Source of the DNA: Candidatus Thorarchaeota archaeon
GTDB taxonomy: Archaea; Asgardarchaeota; Thorarchaeia; Thorarchaeales; Thorarchaeaceae
Assembly: GCA_004524595.1 (NCBI GenBank)
Contig: SDOA01000084.1
Location: 1-17,919 of the forward strand
Length of the DNA stretch: 17,919 bases
Reading direction: 5' to 3'
Shown here: piece by piece, positions 8,066 to 14,975 of the stretch
Numbering within the stretch: the first letter of the stretch is position 1
How the letters are laid out: the number at the start of each line of letters is the position of its first letter
Notes under the pieces: generated by a model
The model's database searches: none
Told to the model about the DNA's origin: nothing
The model's input: the letters and a program-made list of their open reading frames with translations, nothing else
Position numbers and translations under genes: made by a program

Positions 8066-8093
8066 GAAGAGTGGGTTGTATGACCCACTCTTC
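8066..8093 (-). terminator. Strong hairpin after the 8107-8784 gene
   Basis: A perfect 11-bp stem, GAAGAGTGGGT (8066-8076) and ACCCACTCTTC (8083-8093), with a 6-base loop, lies 14 bp past the stop of the upstream minus-strand gene. The T-rich stretch on that strand comes only about ten bases after the stem, so it is a somewhat atypical terminator. It could also be an RNA stability element or act on the downstream SRPBCC gene. Confidence 0.5.
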
Positions 8094-8106
8094 CATTCCG
8101 TAAGTC

Positions 8107-8784
8107 TTACAAATCAGCTTGGCAGTTCTGACATTTGCCAATTCCTTGTTCTGTCTTCGCACCACAATAAGGGCATATCACAAGAACTTTGACGACTTCA
8201 CGTTCCTTTGTTGTTCCAGCTGAGGTAACATATGTTGTTGTTCCTATTCGGACAAATGTGTTTCCTGACATTTTCCCACTCAATTGATGTTTTCCAATGG
8301 CATCATATATGATATTGGTAACAGTTGACTCTTCAATTCCAGTTATTCTACTTATCTCAGAAATGGTAATGCTATCATACGCACTTGCAACGCCAATTAT
8401 CCTTGAACGCATGCTCTTACCTCCCTGTAAACAGAAACATGGCCAAAGAACGAACACCAATATAATAAAGATAGATCCACCTAATGAAACCATTCCTCCA
8501 ATTTCACCTGCAAATATACCACTTATACCAATAATACTCCCAAATATCATTATGATACCCAAGTAACTAGCCTGTTTAGATTCTGCTGAATCCTTTGAAA
8601 AGAGAGCAGTTAGGAGGAAGAGTATACCAAATATTAGAACAACTGGTCCCATTACAAAATACATTTCTTCATACTCATCATTAATGTAAGTACCCAAGAA
8701 TGCCATGATTGCTCCTGCAATAATTACAACAAATGAACTAATGAGAAAGAGTTTCTTAGTAATCGTAGCTGACATGAAATTCAT
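8107..8784 (-). CDS. Four-helix membrane protein with winged-helix-like domain and C-terminal zinc ribbon
   Basis: This 225-residue protein has four hydrophobic segments at about 11-32, 42-62, 73-93 and 99-118, then a cytoplasmic part. Residues about 127-180 ('YDSITISEISRITGIEESTV', 'NIIYDAIGKHQLSGKM', then a short strand pair) look like a winged helix. The end carries a zinc ribbon, C204-x2-C207-x10-C218-x2-C221. The same plan, with the same cysteine spacing, is found in the protein at 14976-15704. I do not recognise a named family. The architecture suggests a membrane-bound regulator or adaptor, but no DNA or protein target can be read. Start is ATG at 8784; a second ATG three codons on is also possible, since a TATA-like palindrome AATTTAAATT (8800-8809) sits about 27 bp from it. 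It is divergent from the receiver-GAF gene. Confidence 0.7.
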   Translation of the reverse strand: MNFMSATITKKLFLISSFVVIIAGAIMAFLGTYINDEYEEMYFVMGPVVLIFGILFLLTALFSKDSAESKQASYLGIIMIFGSIIGISGIFAGEIGGMVSLGGSIFIILVFVLWPCFCLQGGKSMRSRIIGVASAYDSITISEISRITGIEESTVTNIIYDAIGKHQLSGKMSGNTFVRIGTTTYVTSAGTTKEREVVKVLVICPYCGAKTEQGIGKCQNCQADL

Positions 8785-8927
8785 TCAAAACATTGGACTA
8801 ATTTAAATTTCCTATTCTATCGCTTTTGACATCGATTAGGTAGCCAATTAAAATGTAAATAGCATCATGAAAACTATAATATCTAAGGATGCACCATACA
8901 AAAGGTAGATAGAGTAAATCTGAGCGA

Positions 8928-8934
8928 GAGGTGG
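8928..8934 (+). promoter_or_regulatory. Shine-Dalgarno site supporting a TTG start
   Basis: GAGGTGG matches the archaeal anti-Shine-Dalgarno well and lies 7 bases before the TTG at 8942. It decides the start of the receiver-GAF gene, where there is no nearby in-frame ATG at the proper place for a receiver domain. Confidence 0.7.
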
Positions 8935-8941
8935 AGAGCAA

Positions 8942-9952
8942 TTGAAGATTCGGGTCCTAGTAGTAGATGATGATGAGGACCTCCTTTTTTTGGCTGAAAA
9001 ATTCCTGACCAGAGAAAATGACAAATTCGAACTAGTTTCAGCCAATACAGACCAAGAAGCGTTGCAGATTCTTGAAGAGGAAAACTTTGATGCTATCGTT
9101 TGTGACCATTATCTTGGACCTCATAGCATGACTGGGCTTGACCTCTTAGAATGGGTTCGGGATAGTCATCCCAATATTCCATTCATCATCTTCACAGGAC
9201 GAAGTCAGGAATCTGTCGCAATAAGGGCATTAAATCTTGGAGCGGATTTCTACCTAAAGAAAGGCTCACAAGATATCAAAGACTTGTTCTCTCAAATTGC
9301 ACTTAGAATTAAGACGGAAGTAGAATCCCGCCGAACGGAAGAAGCTCTTGAAACAGCATATAATGAACTTGAGAGGAGAGTAAAAGAACGAACAGCAGAA
9401 CTTGAAGAAATAAATAGGCAGCTACTTCATGAAATAAGTGAACGCCAAAAGGTAGAAGATGCTCTCAGACTTCAACGAGATCTTGGAAACACTCTCTGTA
9501 AGACACATAATCTAATCGAAGCGCTTGATCACATTCTCAAAGCCTCTGTTCATCTTGAAGGTGTTGATTGTGGAGGAATATATCTGGCAGATACCAACAC
9601 TGGAAATTTCGATTTGCCTTCAAGCACTGGAATCTCTGCCCATTTCCTCAAAGCGTTCTCAGGTAGGAGAGGTGCTGAGTCAATCAAAGAACCAAAGTAT
9701 CTCAGTACTTCAGATATAGTAACTTCAAAAAATATCGAAAAGGAATATAGAGATTTGACTTCTGTTGCCATAATACCAGTTCTATTCGATGGAGTCCCTA
9801 AAGCAATTCTAGCTTTGGGTTCACACTCTTATGATGAAATCCCAATTCGAGATAGACATACACTTGAAGCTATTGCTACACAGATTGGAGCATACATGAC
9901 AAGATTAGAAGTAGAAAATACAATAATGAGTCAAAAGAAATCTCTACAATAA
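8942..9952 (+). CDS. Response regulator: receiver, coiled coil, GAF domain
   Basis: This 336-residue soluble protein starts at TTG. Residues 1-120 are a complete receiver domain: acidic pocket D9-D11, phospho-acceptor D55 ('AIVCDHYLG'), switch T85 ('FIIFTGR') and K107. Residues about 125-180 are a charged signalling coiled coil ('EEALETAYNELERRVKERTA' and onward). Residues about 183-322 form a GAF domain ('GGIYLADTNTGNFDLPSSTG', 'SVAIIPVLFDGVPKAILALG'). The chain stops soon after, with no HisKA, HATPase or DNA-binding domain. It may be the phosphate-receiving, ligand-sensing partner of the triple-PAS kinase at 10703. The GAF usually ends the sensory part of hybrid kinases, so this could be a kinase that has lost its C-terminus; no kinase remnant is seen downstream. 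A GbsR-like regulator follows 83 bp later on the same strand. Confidence 0.85.
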   Translation: MKIRVLVVDDDEDLLFLAEKFLTRENDKFELVSANTDQEALQILEEENFDAIVCDHYLGPHSMTGLDLLEWVRDSHPNIPFIIFTGRSQESVAIRALNLGADFYLKKGSQDIKDLFSQIALRIKTEVESRRTEEALETAYNELERRVKERTAELEEINRQLLHEISERQKVEDALRLQRDLGNTLCKTHNLIEALDHILKASVHLEGVDCGGIYLADTNTGNFDLPSSTGISAHFLKAFSGRRGAESIKEPKYLSTSDIVTSKNIEKEYRDLTSVAIIPVLFDGVPKAILALGSHSYDEIPIRDRHTLEAIATQIGAYMTRLEVENTIMSQKKSLQ

Positions 9953-10035
9953 TCATATATGCTTAGAAAAAATCAGAAAAATGGGAACAAGACATTGTAC
10001 GCCACTAGTCCATTTCAGACATAGGAGTAACCGGA

Positions 10036-10533
10036 ATGAGTGAACAACACGGATTAATCAAGGGGCCAATGTTAAGATTATTTGAGAGAATTGCCCGTTG
10101 GATTGGTTTATCTCCAAATGCAGGTCCAGTTCTCGCCGCGCTATTCATTGAACATTATAATTCAGGAGAAAGACTGTGTTCAGATGACATCTGCCAAGTG
10201 ACAGGATACTCAAGAGCAAATGCAGGATTGATAATTTCGCAATTAGAAGCTCTTGGGATTATTGACGGTCAGAGAGACTACGACCAAACAGGAAGAGGAC
10301 GAAAGCGAGTTCTATATACAGTAAATGGAACCTTTGCCACAATCTTTGATATTGGAATCATAAGTATTCAAGATCGACTCAATGCTATGCTTAAAGACCT
10401 TGAAGCAATAGACCATCTTGATTCTGGACCAAAAGATTCGTTCGCAAGAATGATGAAAGAAATAAGGAAATCAATTGAAAACTGGAAAGAGGAATTAAGC
10501 ATCGAGTCCAAAGATATTTCGTTAAAAAGATAA
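10036..10533 (+). CDS. GbsR/MarR-type winged-helix transcriptional regulator
   Basis: This 165-residue soluble protein resembles GbsR-like archaeal and bacterial regulators. After an N-terminal helix with 'FERIARWIGLSPNAGPVLAA' (16-35), the helix-turn-helix is 'LCSDDICQVTGYSRANAGLI' (47-66), followed by 'ISQLEALGIIDGQRD' and a basic wing 'GRGRKRVLYTV' (86-96). The C-terminal half is helical and probably makes the dimer. No metal or disulfide site is clear. A GGAG ribosome site (10024-10027) lies 8 bases before the ATG. It sits between the receiver-GAF protein and the PAS kinase, so it is a likely DNA-binding output or autoregulator of that group; two palindromes lie downstream, in front of the kinase gene. 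The regulated genes are not known. Confidence 0.8.
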   Translation: MSEQHGLIKGPMLRLFERIARWIGLSPNAGPVLAALFIEHYNSGERLCSDDICQVTGYSRANAGLIISQLEALGIIDGQRDYDQTGRGRKRVLYTVNGTFATIFDIGIISIQDRLNAMLKDLEAIDHLDSGPKDSFARMMKEIRKSIENWKEELSIESKDISLKR

Positions 10534-10556
10534 ACGATATCAGAAAAAAGGTTTGT

Positions 10557-10583
10557 CTTATCTACTTGATTATCATAGATAAG
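10557..10583. repeat. Inverted repeat, 8-bp arms, after the GbsR-like gene
   Basis: CTTATCTA (10557-10564) and TAGATAAG (10576-10583) are perfect complements around an 11-base spacer, starting 23 bp past the regulator stop. It could be a terminator stem, though no T-run follows, or an operator for the dimeric regulator just upstream. Confidence 0.4.
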
Positions 10584-10614
10584 TTCACTCAGGAAAAACG
10601 GTCTCGTGTATTAC

Positions 10615-10626
10615 TGAAATATTTCA
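10615..10626. promoter_or_regulatory. 12-bp palindrome upstream of the triple-PAS kinase
   Basis: TGAAATATTTCA is a perfect palindrome 77 bp before the kinase start. The half-site TGAAATA also forms the palindrome at 14882-14895 and occurs in one arm of the operator candidate at 3510-3522. It is AT-rich and short, so chance is possible. Confidence 0.3.
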
Positions 10627-10702
10627 TTGGATACATCGCATTAAAGAAGAATAATCAATGTTGAATTACCTATAGTATCTTCTAAACAATGAGGCCGCAT
10701 AG

Positions 10703-12520
10703 ATGATACCAACAAATCATGATTGCAAGAGTATGGATATCGCATCATTAGAAGAGTTATTCAAACACACGGTCTTAATCGAATCACTCAATGAAGGTTT
10801 TGGAGTAGTTGATGAGAACAATATCCTAACATATGTCAACAAAAGATTTGGTGAATTACTCGAATATACCCCTCAGGAGATGATTGGTCAACCTATTGGC
10901 AGGTTTCTAGATGAGAAAAATCAGAAGATACAACTTGAGCAGTTTGAAAAGAGAAGACAAAAAAACACATCAAAATATGAGCTTGAGTGGATATCAAAAT
11001 CAAGGCGAGTCATTTCGACGTTGATATCTGGTGTTCCAATTGTCAGTAAAGAAGGAAACCACAAGGGTTCTTTTGCAGTCATAACTGATCTTTCAGCTTT
11101 CAAAGCTGCAGAGAAGAAGTATCGGATGCTGGCCGAACAATCTTTACAGGGATTGACTGTAATTCAAAATGAGAAATATGTCTATGTAAATCCGGCATTT
11201 GGAGAGATTGTAGGATATAGTGTAGATGAGATTATTTCTATGTCTCCACAAGAGGCATGGGATCTGGTTCATCCCGAGGATAAGAAATATTTACTCAGTA
11301 TTGCAGAGCATAGAAAGGCAGGTAAGTCAGTACCTATGCCTTATGAATATCGCTTCATTCGAAGAGATGGAACAATTCGATGGGTGGAAGCCTTCTCAGG
11401 TACAATCGAATATGAGGGAGCGTATGCTGTACAAGTTCTAATTATTGATATTACAGAAACAAAAGAATTCGAAGAAAACTTGAAAAAATCTGAAGTAAAA
11501 TACAGAAGTTTAGCTGAGCAGTCACCTCAAGGAATTACGATTCTTACGAGGGATAAGTTTCTGTATTATAATCCTGCATTCAAGAATATTGTTGGCTATT
11601 CTGATGAAGAATTATCAAAAATGACTGCAAGCGACGTATGGGACCTCGTTCATCCGGAGGATAGAGATGAATTGACCATTCGAATGAGAGATAAAATTGC
11701 TAGAAGACCAATCACGCCTAGATATGAATACCGATTTGTGAGGAAGAATGGCGAGGTCAGATGGGTTGAGAGCTTCTCGAGTCAAGTTGATTATGAAAAT
11801 GAGTCTGCAGTTCAGACAGTAATAGTCGACATTACGGATAGACGCCAATCAGAAAGACAGCTGCAGTCTGTAAAAGACCGTGCACTTCTATATCTGGATC
11901 TTATGGGACATGACCTTGCACAACAGCTTCAAGTAATTCTAAACAGTGCAGCACTCATGAGAAGTGCTATGAATGAGTCGCGTCAGGATATGTTCTATGG
12001 AGTGATTATAGATGCTGTTAAGAGGTGTTCCAGAATCATAGAGGAAGCTAAATCAACAGAACAATTACTCTCAGGTGATTTGGTTGAGAGGTCATTCAAA
12101 GATGCCCTCAGGACATGCATTGCTGCGATGGCAACATCTCCAAACGTCACGTTTGAAACAAATATCACAGAGGAGTCTACTATTATTCAGGCAGATGAAT
12201 ACCTTGAGCTTCTTATTTCTAATATTTTGATGAATGCAGTGGAACATAATTCAAAAGAACATTGCAGAGTATGGATTGAACTGGAGGTATTGGCAACCGA
12301 TTATGTTCTATCAATTAGTGATGATGGCCCGGGTATACAGGACATAACCAAGGCGGGTCTCTTTGACATGTCTAGAAGATTCGGTGGCTTAGGTCTTCAC
12401 ACATCAAATCATTTAGCTGAAAAATATGGTGGCAGAATTGAGTTACATGATCGGATTCCAGATAATCATACTCAGGGATTGAGGGTTAAGATATTTCTTC
12501 CAAAGATTTTGAAAACTTAG
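10703..12520 (+). CDS. Soluble sensor histidine kinase with three PAS domains
   Basis: This 605-residue protein has no membrane helix, so it senses something inside the cell. PAS1 is at about 20-135 ('LIESLNEGFGVVDENNILTY'), PAS2 at about 137-251 and PAS3 at about 264-378; the last two each hold 'VWDLVHPED'-type and 'EYRF-R-G-RWVE' motifs typical of PAS plus PAC. The H-box is 'LDLMGHDLAQQLQVI' with H403, similar to the 'LMGHD' type seen in archaeal kinases. The ATPase domain has the N-box 'NILMNAVEHN' (N511), G1 'DDGPGI' (540-545) and G2 'GGLGL' (561-565), all intact. It should autophosphorylate H403 and pass phosphate to a receiver; the receiver-GAF protein at 8942 is on the same strand and the receiver-kinase at 12532 is adjacent. 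No heme or flavin ligand can be assigned. GAGG lies 9-12 bases before the ATG. Confidence 0.9.
   Translation: MIPTNHDCKSMDIASLEELFKHTVLIESLNEGFGVVDENNILTYVNKRFGELLEYTPQEMIGQPIGRFLDEKNQKIQLEQFEKRRQKNTSKYELEWISKSRRVISTLISGVPIVSKEGNHKGSFAVITDLSAFKAAEKKYRMLAEQSLQGLTVIQNEKYVYVNPAFGEIVGYSVDEIISMSPQEAWDLVHPEDKKYLLSIAEHRKAGKSVPMPYEYRFIRRDGTIRWVEAFSGTIEYEGAYAVQVLIIDITETKEFEENLKKSEVKYRSLAEQSPQGITILTRDKFLYYNPAFKNIVGYSDEELSKMTASDVWDLVHPEDRDELTIRMRDKIARRPITPRYEYRFVRKNGEVRWVESFSSQVDYENESAVQTVIVDITDRRQSERQLQSVKDRALLYLDLMGHDLAQQLQVILNSAALMRSAMNESRQDMFYGVIIDAVKRCSRIIEEAKSTEQLLSGDLVERSFKDALRTCIAAMATSPNVTFETNITEESTIIQADEYLELLISNILMNAVEHNSKEHCRVWIELEVLATDYVLSISDDGPGIQDITKAGLFDMSRRFGGLGLHTSNHLAEKYGGRIELHDRIPDNHTQGLRVKIFLPKILKT
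11111..11836 (+). repeat. Tandem duplicated PAS domains inside the kinase
   Basis: Residues 137-251 and 264-378 of the kinase are clearly related: both open with K-Y-R-x-L-A-E-Q-S-x-Q-G, share N-P-A-F-x-x-I-V-G-Y-S and W-D-L-V-H-P-E-D, and end with D-I-T. PAS1 is much less similar. This indicates a domain duplication within the gene. Confidence 0.85.
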
Positions 12521-12531
12521 CAATGCTTGCT

Positions 12532-13944
12532 TCATTTTTTACCAATAATAATGTCATTGAATGGAATAGAAATCACAAAAGAAGTCTGCAAGCTAGATTC
12601 AAGTGATATCTCCCATCCATGTGCGTCTACAATTCTCTTTACTATTCTTAATCCCAGACCACCTCCTTCTTTAGTGGAGAATGTATTATTGAAGAGAAGG
12701 GATTGGTATTCTTTTGGGATTCGTGACCCATCATTTGTTATCCTAATGCGAACCTCATTATCACCTGTTGTGGATGATATTCGAATAATTTTGGCTTTTC
12801 CATGCTCGTGAGCATTTAAGAGTAGATTCTGAATTACTTGCGATATTTTTGCTTTATCGCAGTTTATCACAGGCAGATTCTGATATTCAACCCTCACGTG
12901 TTTTGGTAAGACCATTGGTATAACGTCACCAATAATCTCTGTGAGATCGATTGGATGCTTATCACCAATTACTGTGCCTGAATCAGCAAGAGCGATTGAA
13001 CGCTTTAGTATTGATTCAATTTTCTCAGCGATATCAGCTATTTCTTTGACATATTGAGAATCTAATTCGTTCTCTAAAAGACCGGTAAGATTCACTATTG
13101 CATGAATATTAGATCGCAAATCATGAGCCATAGTGTTGGCAAATCTGCTGAGTTCTTCCTTTTGCAGAATGAGCTGCTCTTCAATTTTTTTCCTCTCAGT
13201 GACATCTCGAAAGATGCCAAGCTGGTAATCTTCACCACTTAGCTGTATTCTTGAGCTTGAAATATCAGTGTATATGATACTTCCATCTTTTCGAATAATT
13301 GGGAAATCCTCCCCAGCAAGCGTTCTATAATCATTTGATTTTGTGAATGCATTCTTAACGAGTTCAATATATCTAGGAGGATGAAGATCATCAAGAGAAA
13401 GAGAGAGAATCTCATCCTTCGAATACCCAGTCAGTTTACAAAAACTAGAATTAGCAGAATACATCTTACGGGTTCCACGGTGGACAAGTATAATTCCTTC
13501 AAGTGCATTCTCAAATACAAGTTGATAGAGTCCTTCAGATTCCATTCTGGCCGTCTTTTCTCGAATGTGTCCAACAGAACTCCTTACTATATGGATTAAT
13601 TCGGCAAATTGGCTTTTTGGATCTCCACCCTTTATGACATAGTAACTAGCTCCGAGATTAAGCGCTCTGATAGCAATCTCTTCACGACCTCTTCCGGTAA
13701 ATATAATGAAGGGAATGTTTGCATCATGTTTTCTAACGATTTCTAGGAATTCGAGCCCATCCATGTGCGGCATTAGATAATCACAAATTATGGCATCAAA
13801 GTCAGAGAGTGTAAAAGTCTCAAGAGCTTCAATTGCTGATACTGCTGTTGTAATATTGAAATCTGTGGCCTCTCTTTTTATGAATTCACTACTGATTTTA
13901 AGAAATGGTTCATCGTCATCGACAAACAGGACTTTTATTGGCAT
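12532..13944 (-). CDS. Receiver-PAS-histidine kinase
   Basis: This is a soluble 470-residue protein. The receiver (1-120) has D9-D11, acceptor D55, T83 and K105 and resembles the receiver at 8942, sharing 'IPFIIFTGR' and 'AIRALNLGA'. A PAS domain follows at about 135-250 ('LVFENALEGIILVHRGTRKM'), then HisKA with 'MAHDLRSNIHAIVNLTG' (H274) and an ATPase domain with the N-box 'NLLLNAHEHG' (N377) and G2 'GGGLGL' (427-432). The G1 box reads 'NDGSRIP' (404-410), with Asn where the usual first Asp stands and Arg for the second Gly; N-D-G forms occur in other kinases, so activity may remain. A receiver in front of a kinase suggests a relay: phosphate from another kinase could control it. Its stop is 11 bp from that of the triple-PAS kinase on the other strand. 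A 'GAGGAAG' lies shortly before the ATG on its own strand. Confidence 0.9.
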   Translation of the reverse strand: MPIKVLFVDDDEPFLKISSEFIKREATDFNITTAVSAIEALETFTLSDFDAIICDYLMPHMDGLEFLEIVRKHDANIPFIIFTGRGREEIAIRALNLGASYYVIKGGDPKSQFAELIHIVRSSVGHIREKTARMESEGLYQLVFENALEGIILVHRGTRKMYSANSSFCKLTGYSKDEILSLSLDDLHPPRYIELVKNAFTKSNDYRTLAGEDFPIIRKDGSIIYTDISSSRIQLSGEDYQLGIFRDVTERKKIEEQLILQKEELSRFANTMAHDLRSNIHAIVNLTGLLENELDSQYVKEIADIAEKIESILKRSIALADSGTVIGDKHPIDLTEIIGDVIPMVLPKHVRVEYQNLPVINCDKAKISQVIQNLLLNAHEHGKAKIIRISSTTGDNEVRIRITNDGSRIPKEYQSLLFNNTFSTKEGGGLGLRIVKRIVDAHGWEISLESSLQTSFVISIPFNDIIIGKK

Positions 13945-13980
13945 TAAGCTTCCTCAACGGTGAAGAGATAATTTGAGGGA

Positions 13981-13992
13981 CAAAATATACCT
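13981..13992 (-). promoter_or_regulatory. Possible TATA box of the receiver-PAS kinase
   Basis: Read on the minus strand this stretch contains GGTATATTTTG, about 42 bp before the kinase ATG. That would place transcription start near 13959 and leave a short leader containing the GAGGAAG ribosome site. Judged by eye only. Confidence 0.35.
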
Positions 13993-14007
13993 GATTTGAA
14001 GCTTCCC

Positions 14008-14862
14008 CTAGAGTACAATTACCTCAATATCATCATCGCTCTTAGCACCAAATCCGATTTCAACAGCCCGTTTTATCTGGGGTATTTCCCACACATCCAT
14101 ATTCAACTTATTTTTAGCATTACAGCATTGAATTGTCCGAACACCTTCAATATCGATTGCGACCATATCACCACTTGCGAGTATGGTGTTTGGAAATGAG
14201 CACATTCCGGATGCAGGTCCACCTGTGATGAAACATGTTCGTGCATCCATCACAATCAGGTCAGGATTGAAGTAAGAAGCGAGGTCAGCAATCTTGGGTT
14301 CGAGATTTCTCATATGCAATCGTAATCGTTCTCTGTGCTTTAACCAGCCTACAAAGAGCTTCATACTTCCAGTATATCCAGCCAGAAAATGCGTCTTCAA
14401 ACAAGGAGCGAGAACGGTCTTACCTCTTTCTAAAAGGGGGCGTCCAATAGAACCACTTCTCAGATATTTTCCTCTTGGAAAATCCACCTTAATCCAGTCA
14501 TGTTCATCAAGGAAGATAAGCTCCGCGTCTAGAGCATCTGCAATTGCTGTCAGACCTATTGTTTCAGCGACTCTTCGTGTGGATAGTCGTAGAGTCGAAC
14601 TATCGATTATTTTTAGTTTCGTAGCTCCTGCTTCAAGGATTAACTCACCGAGTAGTCTTATGAATTCTGGATCACTTGATGCAGGATAAGGATCAGCTGT
14701 ATTGAGATTTGGTTTGATTGTAACAGTATCACCATCATGAATGACCTTATCAAAACCGCCAATAAGAGATACAGCATTTCCAATAGAATTCTTAAGGTCA
14801 TTAGTGACAGATACTTTACTTACAAGATATCTCCCATTTCTCATGTAAGGTGTTTCATTCAT
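14008..14862 (-). CDS. DUF362 family protein
   Basis: This 284-residue soluble protein fits DUF362 (PF04015). Visible family features are 'VTIKPNLN' (47-54), the long central block 'KTHFLAGYTGSMKLFVGWLK' (156-175) that corresponds to the K-x-H ... T-x-S-x-K-N stretch, H183, and 'DLIVMDARTCFITGGPASG' (201-219) followed by 'ILASGDMVAIDIEGVR'. The function of the family is not established; some members carry extra ferredoxin-type [4Fe-4S] domains, and this one does not, having only scattered cysteines (C154, C210, C221 and C246-C247). The start is ATG at 14862; Met7 is an alternative. No ribosome site is seen, so the message may be leaderless. It is divergent from the zinc-ribbon protein at 14976. 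It ends 63 bp before the receiver-PAS kinase start and could be co-read with it. Confidence 0.8.
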   Translation of the reverse strand: MNETPYMRNGRYLVSKVSVTNDLKNSIGNAVSLIGGFDKVIHDGDTVTIKPNLNTADPYPASSDPEFIRLLGELILEAGATKLKIIDSSTLRLSTRRVAETIGLTAIADALDAELIFLDEHDWIKVDFPRGKYLRSGSIGRPLLERGKTVLAPCLKTHFLAGYTGSMKLFVGWLKHRERLRLHMRNLEPKIADLASYFNPDLIVMDARTCFITGGPASGMCSFPNTILASGDMVAIDIEGVRTIQCCNAKNKLNMDVWEIPQIKRAVEIGFGAKSDDDIEVIVL

Positions 14863-14881
14863 TGCAAGAAGACAACATTAT

Positions 14882-14895
14882 TATTTCATGAAATA
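14882..14895. promoter_or_regulatory. Perfect 14-bp palindrome in a divergent promoter region
   Basis: TATTTCATGAAATA lies 19-33 bp upstream of the DUF362 start, where a TATA box for a leaderless message would be. Between it and the divergent gene are two near copies of TTATTTGTGAA (14900-14923). The position suggests an operator overlapping the DUF362 promoter. A TATA-like stretch at 14952-14961 may serve the plus-strand gene. Confidence 0.35.
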
Positions 14896-14975
14896 CCTTG
14901 TTATTTGTGAATTTTATTTTGTGAACAACAAATATCAATAAGGCTCAATAGTATATCTATAGTGATGAAATATAA

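Noticed and set aside
9953..10035. Frameshifted kinase remnant after the receiver-GAF gene
   Set aside because: The 83-bp gap has stops in the relevant frames and no HisKA-like residues; the next gene has its own ribosome site.
12527..12811. Plus-strand open frame of 94 codons, and others at 14294-14689 and 17360-17734
   Set aside because: All lie opposite well-supported genes (receiver-PAS kinase, DUF362, DMT transporter) and have no recognisable domain.
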